DNA of 18,230 nucleotides from JBNJGT01 sp964473285 (GTDB lineage Archaea; Nanobdellota; Nanobdellia; Woesearchaeales; JACJVW01): contig CAYYOI010000030.1 in assembly GCA_964473285.1 (NCBI GenBank), positions 1-18,230 of the forward strand. Direction: 5' to 3'. Both the position numbers and the translations under genes were made by a program. Of this stretch, positions 1 through 6,400 are shown one piece after another; within the stretch, counting starts at the first letter, position 1, and each line of letters opens with the position of its first letter. The notes under the pieces were generated by a model that was not told the DNA's origin, made no database searches, and saw only the letters and a program-made list of their open reading frames with translations.

Positions 1-64
1 CTCTAAATTATTGAGATGAACTTATATTTATGTCTTTTTAAATTACCAATGTCTTCCAGGTAAA

Positions 65-75
65 GATTTAAATAA
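65..75 (+). promoter_or_regulatory. TATA box of thpR, leaderless start
   Basis: The AT-rich element GATTTAAATAA is centred about 27 bases before the thpR ATG at 97. That is the usual archaeal distance from TATA box to transcription start, so transcription should begin at or next to the ATG. No Shine-Dalgarno site precedes the ATG, which agrees with a leaderless mRNA. The same arrangement recurs at 2828-2839 and 8489-8498. Confidence 0.55.
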
Positions 76-96
76 ACATGAACCAAAAAATACATC

Positions 97-555
97 ATGC
101 GTCTGTTTATTGCACTTGACTGCAATGGCTTCAAGCCTGTGCTTGATCCCATCGTTGAGAAACTTGAAGGCCCCGGTATTAAGAAAGTCAGTACCTATCA
201 TCTTACACTCGCATTCTTCAAGAATGCAGACCCTAAGGAGATTCTGTCTCAGTTGAATCTTTCTTATGAGCCCATAAAAGTGACTCTTCAGGGCCTGGGT
301 CATTTCAATAAAAGGGTGATATGGGTGGGCGTCTCCCCTCAAAAGCCAATTCTACAATTGAAAAAAGAGATCGATATGCAGCTTGGACTGAATGATGACC
401 GATATAACCCGCATATAACTCTAGCTCGCCTCAAACAAAAGATCGTGCTTCCACAAATCAAAGTACCAGAAGAATCCGCTTATCCAAGACTTTTCCTTTT
501 CAAGAGCACACTAACAAAAGAAGGGCCCATCCATGAAAAACTCCATGAATTTTAG
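97..555 (+). CDS. thpR: RNA 2',3'-cyclic phosphodiesterase (ThpR, 2H family)
   Basis: This 152-residue protein belongs to the 2H phosphoesterase family, formerly called 2'-5' RNA ligase. These enzymes open or hydrolyse 2',3'-cyclic phosphate ends on RNA, for example on tRNA fragments. The two family-defining HxTx motifs are both present: HLTL at H35 and HITL at H106, the second in the typical YNPHITLAR context. The intervening strand VIWVGV (74-79) is also characteristic. At 152 residues it is shorter than the usual 175-190 or so, mainly in the linkers, but both catalytic halves are there. The ATG at 97 fits the TATA box at 65-75 and gives the family's usual N-terminus MRLFIALD. It overlaps the following PHP gene by 23 bases, which suggests co-transcription. 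Confidence 0.9.
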   Translation: MRLFIALDCNGFKPVLDPIVEKLEGPGIKKVSTYHLTLAFFKNADPKEILSQLNLSYEPIKVTLQGLGHFNKRVIWVGVSPQKPILQLKKEIDMQLGLNDDRYNPHITLARLKQKIVLPQIKVPEESAYPRLFLFKSTLTKEGPIHEKLHEF

Positions 556-1405
556 GTTCCAGAAACCAGAAACCAGCAGACTGATAGAAAAAGGCTACAC
601 TGCATTTGATATGCACTTTCATACCAGGTATTCCCTTGATGCCATTTCAAGCATTAACCAATCTCTCAGGAAAGCTCGAGCCAATGGATTTGGTGTGGCA
701 GTCACAGACCACAATGAGATAAAAGGTGCCCGCAAGGCAATAGAGAGCCGCATAGCACAGGTCATACCAGGCATAGAAGTAACCAGCCAGGAAGGAATCC
801 ATACTCTTTTTTATTTTGATAATCTCTCTGAGCTTGAAGAATTCCATAACAGGACAATACGCCCAAGTGGGAATCCTTTTTTTATAGAACATCCAATCTA
901 TCAGCTTCTTGATCTTGCCTCAGATTACAATTGTGTCATATGCTCTCCCCATCCTTTCTCTGCGGGAGCACCAGGGCTCATGAATCATGACCTCTCCCTA
1001 GGAGTCCTTGATAGGTTTCATGCAGTTGAGATCATAAACGGATATAATACCCGTACAATGAACCGGAAGGCAGTTACACGTTTCAGAAATATTGGAAAGG
1101 CAATAACCGGAGGAAGTGATGGTCATACAGTCCATGAGTTAGGGACAGTCCTTACCTATGCTGACCCAGGTGATTTCCTGGAATCTCTCAGGAAACGCAA
1201 AACAAGAGTGATAGGCCATGAAGGAAACATTTTCGAAAAAGCCATTCTTGCCATGGTCAAAGAGGAGAACTACATGGCCCGCGCTCACAAGGAGAAAGAA
1301 GCTCTTCGCCTGATTGGCTCCCAGTGCAGGACAGAACTTTCCTACATGCGTGAGCGTCTGCATCTTCTTAAAAAGTTTCATTCCTTCCATCCTCCTAGTT
1401 TCTGA
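533..1405 (+). CDS. PHP-domain metal-dependent phosphoesterase
   Basis: A cytoplasmic PHP-fold phosphoesterase of 290 residues. The metal ligands expected of the family are visible in order: HxH at H28/H30 followed by D36, TDH at D59/H60, E82 in a GIEVTS motif, H90, SPHP at H140, and SDGH at D196/H198. Archaeal PHP proteins of this type are annotated as metal-dependent phosphoesterases; the substrate is unknown and could be a nucleotide, nucleic acid end or sugar phosphate. The C-terminal 80 residues are basic and helical, outside the core fold. The start at 533 has GAAGGG seven bases upstream; M5 at 545 is a possible alternative. It overlaps thpR by 23 bases, so the two may act together on RNA ends, but that is inferred only from gene order. 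Confidence 0.82.
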   Translation: MKNSMNFRFQKPETSRLIEKGYTAFDMHFHTRYSLDAISSINQSLRKARANGFGVAVTDHNEIKGARKAIESRIAQVIPGIEVTSQEGIHTLFYFDNLSELEEFHNRTIRPSGNPFFIEHPIYQLLDLASDYNCVICSPHPFSAGAPGLMNHDLSLGVLDRFHAVEIINGYNTRTMNRKAVTRFRNIGKAITGGSDGHTVHELGTVLTYADPGDFLESLRKRKTRVIGHEGNIFEKAILAMVKEENYMARAHKEKEALRLIGSQCRTELSYMRERLHLLKKFHSFHPPSF

Positions 1406-1413
1406 AACTGACA

Positions 1414-1426
1414 AAAGCTTTATAAA
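1414..1426 (+). promoter_or_regulatory. Promoter of rpsB (BRE and TATA)
   Basis: The sequence AAAGCTTTATAAA is a strong archaeal BRE/TATA match just after the PHP stop codon. Counting about 26 bases from the TATA centre puts transcription start near 1448. That leaves roughly 100 bases of leader before the rpsB ATG, unlike the leaderless promoters elsewhere in this window. Confidence 0.6.
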
Positions 1427-1447
1427 CAACTCGCCATTTACAAGCAA

Positions 1448-1547
1448 TATTGCCGGCGTATATCATTACGATGGTATACAAAGACTGCACAAGGCGATAA
1501 AGATTGCAGTTCTTATGAACTCAATTCTACTCGCGAAGGTGATTTAC
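1448..1547 (+). promoter_or_regulatory. Structured leader of rpsB with uORF and SD
   Basis: This is the predicted 5' leader of rpsB. A 9-codon upstream ORF with stop lies at 1471-1500. Two hairpins can be drawn by eye: ACTGCA (1484-1489) pairs with TGCAGT (1505-1510), and AGTTC (1508-1512) pairs with GAACT (1517-1521). They share bases 1508-1510, so they are mutually exclusive. A smaller stem pairs GTATA (1458-1462) with TATAC (1475-1479). The ribosome binding site GAAGGTGAT (1535-1543) closely matches the archaeal anti-SD and sits four bases before the ATG. The start site and the regulatory role are inferred. Confidence 0.35.
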
Positions 1548-2135
1548 ATGACAGAAGAAGAATTTTTAGTACCACAAGAACAGTATTTGAAAGCAGGTAT
1601 CCATATAGGTACCAAGTTCAAGACAGGTTATATGTCAGAGTTCATATACAAGACGCGACCTGATGGGTTGTCTGTCCTGAACCTACAGCGTATAGACGAG
1701 CGTATAGGAATTGCAGCAAAATTCCTTGCCCGTTACGAGCCTGAAGACATTGTCATTGCAAGCCGCCGTGAGAACGGTTGGAAACCAGTAAACCTTTTTG
1801 GTAAGCTTACTGGAGTAAGAGTATTTGCAGGAAGGTATCCACCAGGAATCATGACCAACCCTAACCTGAAAAATTTCATCGAACCAAAGGTTATCCTGAT
1901 AACAGATCCATGGCCAGATAAGAACGTCATCAAGGATGCTGTCCTTGCCGGAGTCCCTGTAATAGGATTGTGTGATACTAACAACCAGCCGGATAACCTT
2001 GATCTTGTCGTTCCCTGCAATAACAAAGGAAAGAAATCACTGGGTATTTTCTTCTATATCATTGCCCGTGAATATCTTAGGGAAAAACTAGGAAAAGAGA
2101 TTACTCATACATATGAGGATTTTTCTGATGAGTGA
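1548..2135 (+). CDS. rpsB: 30S ribosomal protein S2 (uS2), archaeal type
   Basis: Ribosomal protein S2 of the small subunit, 195 residues, the usual size for archaeal and eukaryotic-type (Sa/uS2) proteins and shorter than the bacterial form. Recognisable segments include AGIHIGTKFKTGYM near the N-terminus, LNLQRIDERI, AGRYPPGIMTNP, EPKVILITDPWPDKN, and the conserved PVIGLCDTNN followed by NLDLVVPCNNKGKKSLG. The ATG at 1548 is chosen because GAAGGTGAT lies just before it. An in-frame extension upstream, including M at 1515, has no conserved sequence. In many archaea rpsB sits in an operon with rpl13, rps9, rpoN, rpoK and eno; here it has its own promoter and no such neighbours. Its last 35 bases overlap the convergent radB. 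Confidence 0.95.
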   Translation: MTEEEFLVPQEQYLKAGIHIGTKFKTGYMSEFIYKTRPDGLSVLNLQRIDERIGIAAKFLARYEPEDIVIASRRENGWKPVNLFGKLTGVRVFAGRYPPGIMTNPNLKNFIEPKVILITDPWPDKNVIKDAVLAGVPVIGLCDTNNQPDNLDLVVPCNNKGKKSLGIFFYIIAREYLREKLGKEITHTYEDFSDE

Positions 2136-2808
2136 TTCCCTCCTCTTTTATTTCAAATATTATTTTTTTATCTTCAGGTATTGACCTGTGCTTTCGCAGG
2201 ATTGCCGCACGTTGTGATTTGAGCCTTTGCAGCTCGATTAGACATTTGCTTTGGTATTTCAAAAGATCTCCTCCCACCATAGTGACCTTATTCTGCTCAA
2301 AGGATGTATAGACCTGGTTTGTTATGATAACAGGAATATCTTTGGTTCTTGCAATCTCAGATAGATATGATATCTGTCTCCCAAGCTCACGATTCAGGTC
2401 ATAAAGTTTATCGCTTTTTCCTATTTCCAGCCTATAGAGCATTGCAATTGTATCAACAACTATAAGCCCTACCTTTTCATCAACCATCTCCTTTAACTTC
2501 CCGAAATCTTCCTTTTGTTTTGCAAAGGTTGTAGGCCTGAGAAAAAATATCTGGTCCAGAGCATCTTTTCCACCTTTTATCTGTTGGATCCTGTCCCCCG
2601 AGAACCCCCCTTCAGTGTCTATGTAGATTACCTTCTTATTATCCTTGGCGCATGCAATTGCCGCATGGATACAAACATTTGTCTTTCCGCTTCCCGCAGG
2701 GCCATAGATTATGCTTATTATGTCAGATTCAAAACCTCCCTCAAGTAGGGTGTCAAATACTTCATTTCCTGAGGATCTTCTCATGGTAAGCAAGCATTTC
2801 TCAGGCAT
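2101..2808 (-). CDS. radB: DNA repair and recombination protein RadB
   Basis: RadB is the short archaeal RecA/RadA paralogue, an ATP-binding recombination mediator that assists RadA and Holliday junction processing. From the chosen ATG (2806-2808, 235 residues) the Walker A motif GPAGSGKT spans 36-43, YIDTEGGF with the conserved Glu is at 62-69, and Walker B LIVVD is at 115-119. A loop-2-like IITNQVYTSF follows, and there is a basic C-terminal segment (LQRLKSQRAAILRKHRS). It lacks the N-terminal HhH domain of RadA, as RadB should. The start was picked because the TATA element at 2828-2839 lies about 25 bases upstream, so the mRNA is probably leaderless; an upstream ATG at 2841 would fall before that promoter. 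M at 2784 is a shorter alternative. Its end overlaps rpsB by 35 bases. Confidence 0.9.
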   Translation of the reverse strand: MPEKCLLTMRRSSGNEVFDTLLEGGFESDIISIIYGPAGSGKTNVCIHAAIACAKDNKKVIYIDTEGGFSGDRIQQIKGGKDALDQIFFLRPTTFAKQKEDFGKLKEMVDEKVGLIVVDTIAMLYRLEIGKSDKLYDLNRELGRQISYLSEIARTKDIPVIITNQVYTSFEQNKVTMVGGDLLKYQSKCLIELQRLKSQRAAILRKHRSIPEDKKIIFEIKEEGITHQKNPHMYE

Positions 2809-2827
2809 TAAAAAACTATCGCCTAAA

Positions 2828-2839
2828 GATTTAAAAATC
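2828..2839. promoter_or_regulatory. Shared palindromic TATA element, divergent promoters
   Basis: GATTTAAAAATC is nearly self-complementary. Read rightwards, its centre is about 27 bases before the ATG at 2861; read leftwards, it is about 25 bases before the radB ATG at 2808. Both distances suit leaderless transcription, so a single TBP site may serve both genes. Only 52 bases separate the two start codons. Confidence 0.5.
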
Positions 2840-2860
2840 AACCCGCTTTATTCAAGAGAC

Positions 2861-4351
2861 ATGAACCGGAAGGTTATAACCCTCATACTCATATTTCTTG
2901 TATTTCTTTCTGTAAGGTTGTTATTTGCCTTTCAGGTTGAGACCTTCAGCGACGACAATTCCTACTTCTCCCTTCGGCAGGTAGAACATATCACAAGCAC
3001 AGGCTTCCCCCTTTATGATGATGATCTTAGCTATGGCGGCAGAATCCAGCTTTTTTGTCCACTTTTTTATTATATCCTTGCATTCTTTAATCTATTTCTC
3101 CCCATAATATTTGTAGGAAAACTGGTTCCCAATATCATCGCAAGCACAATTATCTTTCCTGCCTACCTTCTTATCCATGATGTCACAAGGAACCAAAAAC
3201 TATCTCTTATCATGTCTTCCCTTGTTGCAGCTGTTCCTATCTTCTTTTCCCAGACTGTTAATCATATCTCCCCAATGGTTCTGATATTTCCCCTTACCAT
3301 TTTCATGATGCATTGTTTCCTGAACATCAATAAATCACATACTTATGTAAAACTGTTCATTGTAAGTATACTAGTAATGAGCCTTTCGCATATCACATCA
3401 TACGTGGTGATTTCAGGACTTTTGGCATATCTCCTATTGCTCAAGCTTGAGAAAGTCAGGCAGACAAAAGCTGAGACCGAGATAATACTCTTTTCTGTCT
3501 TGTTTGTCTTCTGGACACAGTTCATCATATTTAAGCGCGCCTTTTTAGAATACGGACCTTCCATACTTCTCCAGAATATCCCTGAACAGGTAAGGATACA
3601 CATGCAACAGATTGTGGTTCTTGACATTCTTACCCTGGTAGGAATAATACCTCTTCTTGGAGGGATGTACATAATCTACAAGTACTCCTTTCATGAGAAA
3701 AAGCGCCCCATCTATATCATACTCTCATTTTTCATAGTAATTGCAGTTTTCATAATGACTAATCTTATCCCCCTGGCAATAGGCCTGGTGTTTGCCGCGT
3801 TACTCATCACAGTCCTTTTTAGCCAGTCAGCAAAACTTGTGCTTCTCTTTATTGAACGCTCCAAGTTCAGTAACCTCCGAAAGCTCGTGATTTTGCTTTT
3901 TTCTTTAGGATATGCTTTTACGATAATCGTTCCGGCATTCCATTTTGCAGCTATCGAGATTGAGAACAGCCATACCTCCCAGGAGGTAGAAGCAATGGAA
4001 TTCTTAAAAGAGAAAACCCCTCCTGATTCTGTGATCCTTACTCCCTACAACCTTGGTCATTTCCTGAATTATCATGCCAAGAGAAAGAACGTCGCAGACG
4101 GAAATTTTCTCCTTATTGAAAACATAAACCAAAGGTTCGAGGATATTGAGGAGATTTATAAGACAAATTTCGAGACTGAAGCTATAAACCTCCTTAATAA
4201 ATACAGTGTTGATTATATCTATATTTCCCAGCGAGTGAAGGATTTTTACGGGATACAAAGGGTGGATTACATTACAGACCAGAATTGCTTCAGGCTGGTA
4301 TTTGAGAAAGAAGATGTCCAGATATTCAGATCAATGTGTGACTTAAGATGA
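2861..4351 (+). CDS. Membrane glycosyltransferase-like protein, GT-C/STT3-like
   Basis: A 496-residue polytopic membrane protein with about ten hydrophobic segments and a soluble C-terminal domain of roughly 120 residues. After the first membrane helix (5-24) comes an acidic loop, FSDDNSYF (29-36), where GT-C enzymes such as AglB/STT3 carry their catalytic acidic residues. The C-terminal part, with NLGHFLNYHAKRKNVADGNF, resembles the post-membrane region of STT3/AglB. The WWDYG hallmark is absent and the protein is much shorter than AglB, so it is better called a GT-C relative than the oligosaccharyltransferase itself. A lipid-linked sugar donor and extracytoplasmic activity are inferred from the fold. 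The ATG at 2861 fits the TATA box at 2828-2839; an upstream in-frame extension runs through the promoter and is rejected. It is coupled to the next gene by ATGA. Confidence 0.65.
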   Translation: MNRKVITLILIFLVFLSVRLLFAFQVETFSDDNSYFSLRQVEHITSTGFPLYDDDLSYGGRIQLFCPLFYYILAFFNLFLPIIFVGKLVPNIIASTIIFPAYLLIHDVTRNQKLSLIMSSLVAAVPIFFSQTVNHISPMVLIFPLTIFMMHCFLNINKSHTYVKLFIVSILVMSLSHITSYVVISGLLAYLLLLKLEKVRQTKAETEIILFSVLFVFWTQFIIFKRAFLEYGPSILLQNIPEQVRIHMQQIVVLDILTLVGIIPLLGGMYIIYKYSFHEKKRPIYIILSFFIVIAVFIMTNLIPLAIGLVFAALLITVLFSQSAKLVLLFIERSKFSNLRKLVILLFSLGYAFTIIVPAFHFAAIEIENSHTSQEVEAMEFLKEKTPPDSVILTPYNLGHFLNYHAKRKNVADGNFLLIENINQRFEDIEEIYKTNFETEAINLLNKYSVDYIYISQRVKDFYGIQRVDYITDQNCFRLVFEKEDVQIFRSMCDLR

Positions 4352-5613
4352 AAAAGTATATCAGATTTATAACCTATTCACGTCTGTTCATAATAGCTGC
4401 ACTTATAACCACACTAACAATATGGCTCAGATTTATCCATGAAGGTTTTCTTCCTGTAGGAAACATTTCCTACAGGTATATGATACCACAAAATACAAGC
4501 AGTTTCCTTCTTGATAACCTATCCCTTGATCCCTTCATTCTTCTTGTATATTCTTCTGTCTCTTCATTCCTGATAATCGTATTGTCCTACTTTATCCTTA
4601 AGCGCTACATACGTGAGGATATGGCAATCCTTGGCCTGATTCTCTTTGTCATGTCACCAGCTTATATCTTCATGATTCTGCAACCTGCAGCCTCTACATT
4701 TGCCCTTTTGTTTCTCTTGATTGCCTGGTTCATTCATCCTTATTCTTGGATATCTTTCATCTTTTTGCTGGTAATCCCCATAATTGATTTCTACAGTGGT
4801 ATAATCGCATTCATACTTTATTTTCCATTTGCAAAGTATCACCGGAAGAATCTCTGGTTGTCTCTTATGATCCTAATATCTTTTATCCCTTATATTTACC
4901 ATAGATTTAAGGTACATGACATAAGTTTCGGAATAACTGACATGGGAGCAGAACTAGGTTTAGGCCTTTTCTTTCTTCTTTTATCAGTCATAGGTCTTGC
5001 CCATCTATGGAGACATAAGAGGAGGTACTGGTATCTTTTTCTTTCCCTTGTTTTGGTCTTCATTGTTATCCTATTTGATCCTTTTAACCATATCTTCCTG
5101 GTACTTCCCCTTTCTGCTATAGGCGCTTATGGCTTTCTTGCTATCTTCAGGCGCAATTGGGCCCTAGGCGACATAAAGCAAGTATCTGTTTTCCTCATTA
5201 CTCTGGGTCTTCTTTTCTCTATGGTGGCATATATCGATAAAGAATCAGAAGCTTTTCCAACCCAGGATATTAAGAGTTCATACGAGTATATAGAAGGGAC
5301 ACCTGGAAAAGTTCTCAGTGCATCCTCCTATGCTACCTGGACCAGGTATTTTTCCGGCAAAGACCCTGTTTATGACCATGGCGCCAATGAAAGTATCCTG
5401 CATACACGATCATTAAGCACAGCACAGGAGTTTCTTGGTGAAAATAAAGTTTCCCATGTATGGGTTCATCCTAAGATGCTTTCAGGAGAGGTATGGGATG
5501 CAGAGGATGAAGGCCTTCTTTTTGTCTTATCCTCAGAAGAATTCGAGATGATTTATGATGAAGAAATAAGAATATGGTTATTTCTTGACTTTAATAAGAT
5601 CCCCAACAGTTAG
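4348..5613 (+). CDS. Polytopic membrane protein, possible GT-C relative
   Basis: A 421-residue protein with about nine to ten hydrophobic segments up to about residue 300 and a soluble C-terminal domain of about 110 residues. The layout matches the preceding gene: an N-terminal helix, an extracytoplasmic loop, a bundle of helices, then a soluble end with SYATWTRYFSG and VSHVWVHP resembling the YAKRKNVAD and VDYIYIS stretches of its neighbour. The first loop has no clear DD or DE pair, so catalytic activity is doubtful; it could be a partner subunit or a diverged transferase. Its ATG overlaps the previous stop (ATGA at 4348-4351), so the two are translationally coupled. The last 36 bases overlap the convergent MBF1 gene. 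The family is not firmly recognised. Confidence 0.55.
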   Translation: MKKYIRFITYSRLFIIAALITTLTIWLRFIHEGFLPVGNISYRYMIPQNTSSFLLDNLSLDPFILLVYSSVSSFLIIVLSYFILKRYIREDMAILGLILFVMSPAYIFMILQPAASTFALLFLLIAWFIHPYSWISFIFLLVIPIIDFYSGIIAFILYFPFAKYHRKNLWLSLMILISFIPYIYHRFKVHDISFGITDMGAELGLGLFFLLLSVIGLAHLWRHKRRYWYLFLSLVLVFIVILFDPFNHIFLVLPLSAIGAYGFLAIFRRNWALGDIKQVSVFLITLGLLFSMVAYIDKESEAFPTQDIKSSYEYIEGTPGKVLSASSYATWTRYFSGKDPVYDHGANESILHTRSLSTAQEFLGENKVSHVWVHPKMLSGEVWDAEDEGLLFVLSSEEFEMIYDEEIRIWLFLDFNKIPNS

Positions 5614-6015
5614 ATTGTCGTTCTTTCTTGATTTTGGGCTTTCTGGTTTTTCAGAAGTATCTTCTTCTACCAATCTTATAGAAAATGTTTTTTCCAGTTT
5701 TCTTGCAAGGCTTATTGAAGGTTTTATCTTGTTTCCTTCAAGATTCTGTATGAAAGATACCTTCTCATTGATTCTTTTTCCGAACTGTTCCTGTGTAAGT
5801 CCTGCTTTTTCACGCGCATTACGTATCCTTGTGGCATAATCTGATACAATAAGATACTCTGGCTCTTCTTTTTTCTTCTTTACAGGTTTAGAAAGCTTTT
5901 TTGGCTGCTTTAAGACTTTTCCATGCCTTGAACATTCTTTGCAGGCATTGAGTGTAGTCCCTTCTATCTCTGTAGGGAACAAAGGAGCTTCCTTTCCACA
6001 CAGGTCACATTGCAT
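5578..6015 (-). CDS. mbf1: Multiprotein bridging factor 1 (MBF1), zinc ribbon-HTH
   Basis: Archaeal MBF1, 145 residues. An N-terminal zinc ribbon has CDLC at C3/C6 and CKEC at C25/C28, a basic linker follows (34-50), and then an XRE/Cro-type helix-turn-helix at about 61-117 (TRIRNAREKAGLTQEQFGKR, then VSFIQNLEGNKIKPSI). In eukaryotes MBF1 bridges TBP and activators; in archaea it has been linked to ribosomes and translation, and its role is unsettled. It is the last gene of a four-gene operon, starting two bases after the Roadblock stop codon, with GGAG supplied by the end of that gene. That tight coupling to a GTPase module is the notable point. Its 3' end overlaps the convergent membrane protein gene by 36 bases. 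Confidence 0.88.
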   Translation of the reverse strand: MQCDLCGKEAPLFPTEIEGTTLNACKECSRHGKVLKQPKKLSKPVKKKKEEPEYLIVSDYATRIRNAREKAGLTQEQFGKRINEKVSFIQNLEGNKIKPSISLARKLEKTFSIRLVEEDTSEKPESPKSRKNDNLTVGDLIKVKK

Positions 6016-6017
6016 TT

Positions 6018-6389
6018 TTACTCCATGATAGATTTCACTTTTTCAGTAGCTTTCTGGAGTTCTACCAGTACCAGCCCAAGGTTTGTGTCAGAGTTAACTA
6101 GAGTAACCACAACAGAGGTAGTTCCAGCTCCCATCGCAACCAGCTTATACCCCTGAGTCTCTGTAATGACACGAAGAACATCTCCTTTTTTCAGCTCACT
6201 TACAGCAGTTTCCGCTGCACCAAACATTGTCGCGCTCATGGCAGCAAATGTTTCAGCATTGGTATCAGTATGAAAATCTGATGATACCAGCAGCCCATCT
6301 CTTGTTATTACTGCACTCCCTTCAACATCACCTATGGAATCAAGCTTATGGAGCACTTCATTCAGTTCTTCTTTTTTGGTAATTCCCAT
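6018..6389 (-). CDS. Roadblock/LC7 domain protein (MglB-like)
   Basis: A single Roadblock/LC7 domain of 123 residues: a helix with LNEVLHKLDSIGDVEGSAVI, the strand pair VITRDGLLVSSDF, a long helix (TNAETFAAMSATMFGAAETA), and the strands VLRVITETQGYKLVAMGAG and TTSVVVTLV. Roadblock proteins form dimers that bind and regulate Ras-like GTPases; bacterial MglB is the GTPase-activating partner of MglA, and dynein light chains share the fold. Here it directly follows the GTPase fusion gene (11 bases apart) with a strong SD, GGTGGA at 6395-6400. That makes the GTPase its obvious partner. The partner assignment is an inference from gene order and family habits. Confidence 0.88.
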   Translation of the reverse strand: MGITKKEELNEVLHKLDSIGDVEGSAVITRDGLLVSSDFHTDTNAETFAAMSATMFGAAETAVSELKKGDVLRVITETQGYKLVAMGAGTTSVVVTLVNSDTNLGLVLVELQKATEKVKSIME

Positions 6390-6400
6390 TATTATCCACC

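Noticed and set aside
1452..1540. A tRNA gene in the rpsB leader (GCCGGCG start, GTATA/TATAC arm)
   Set aside because: There is no matching 3' acceptor strand, no TTCRA T-loop and no proper anticodon stem.
1314..1547. Longer N-terminus for rpsB, with ATG at 1314 or 1515
   Set aside because: The extension overlaps the PHP gene and the promoter at 1414-1426 and has no S2 similarity. The strong GAAGGTGAT site marks 1548 as the start.
2711..2860. Longer N-terminus for the GT-C-like protein
   Set aside because: It would be antisense to radB coding sequence and run through the shared TATA element. The hydrophobic N-terminus begins only at 2861.
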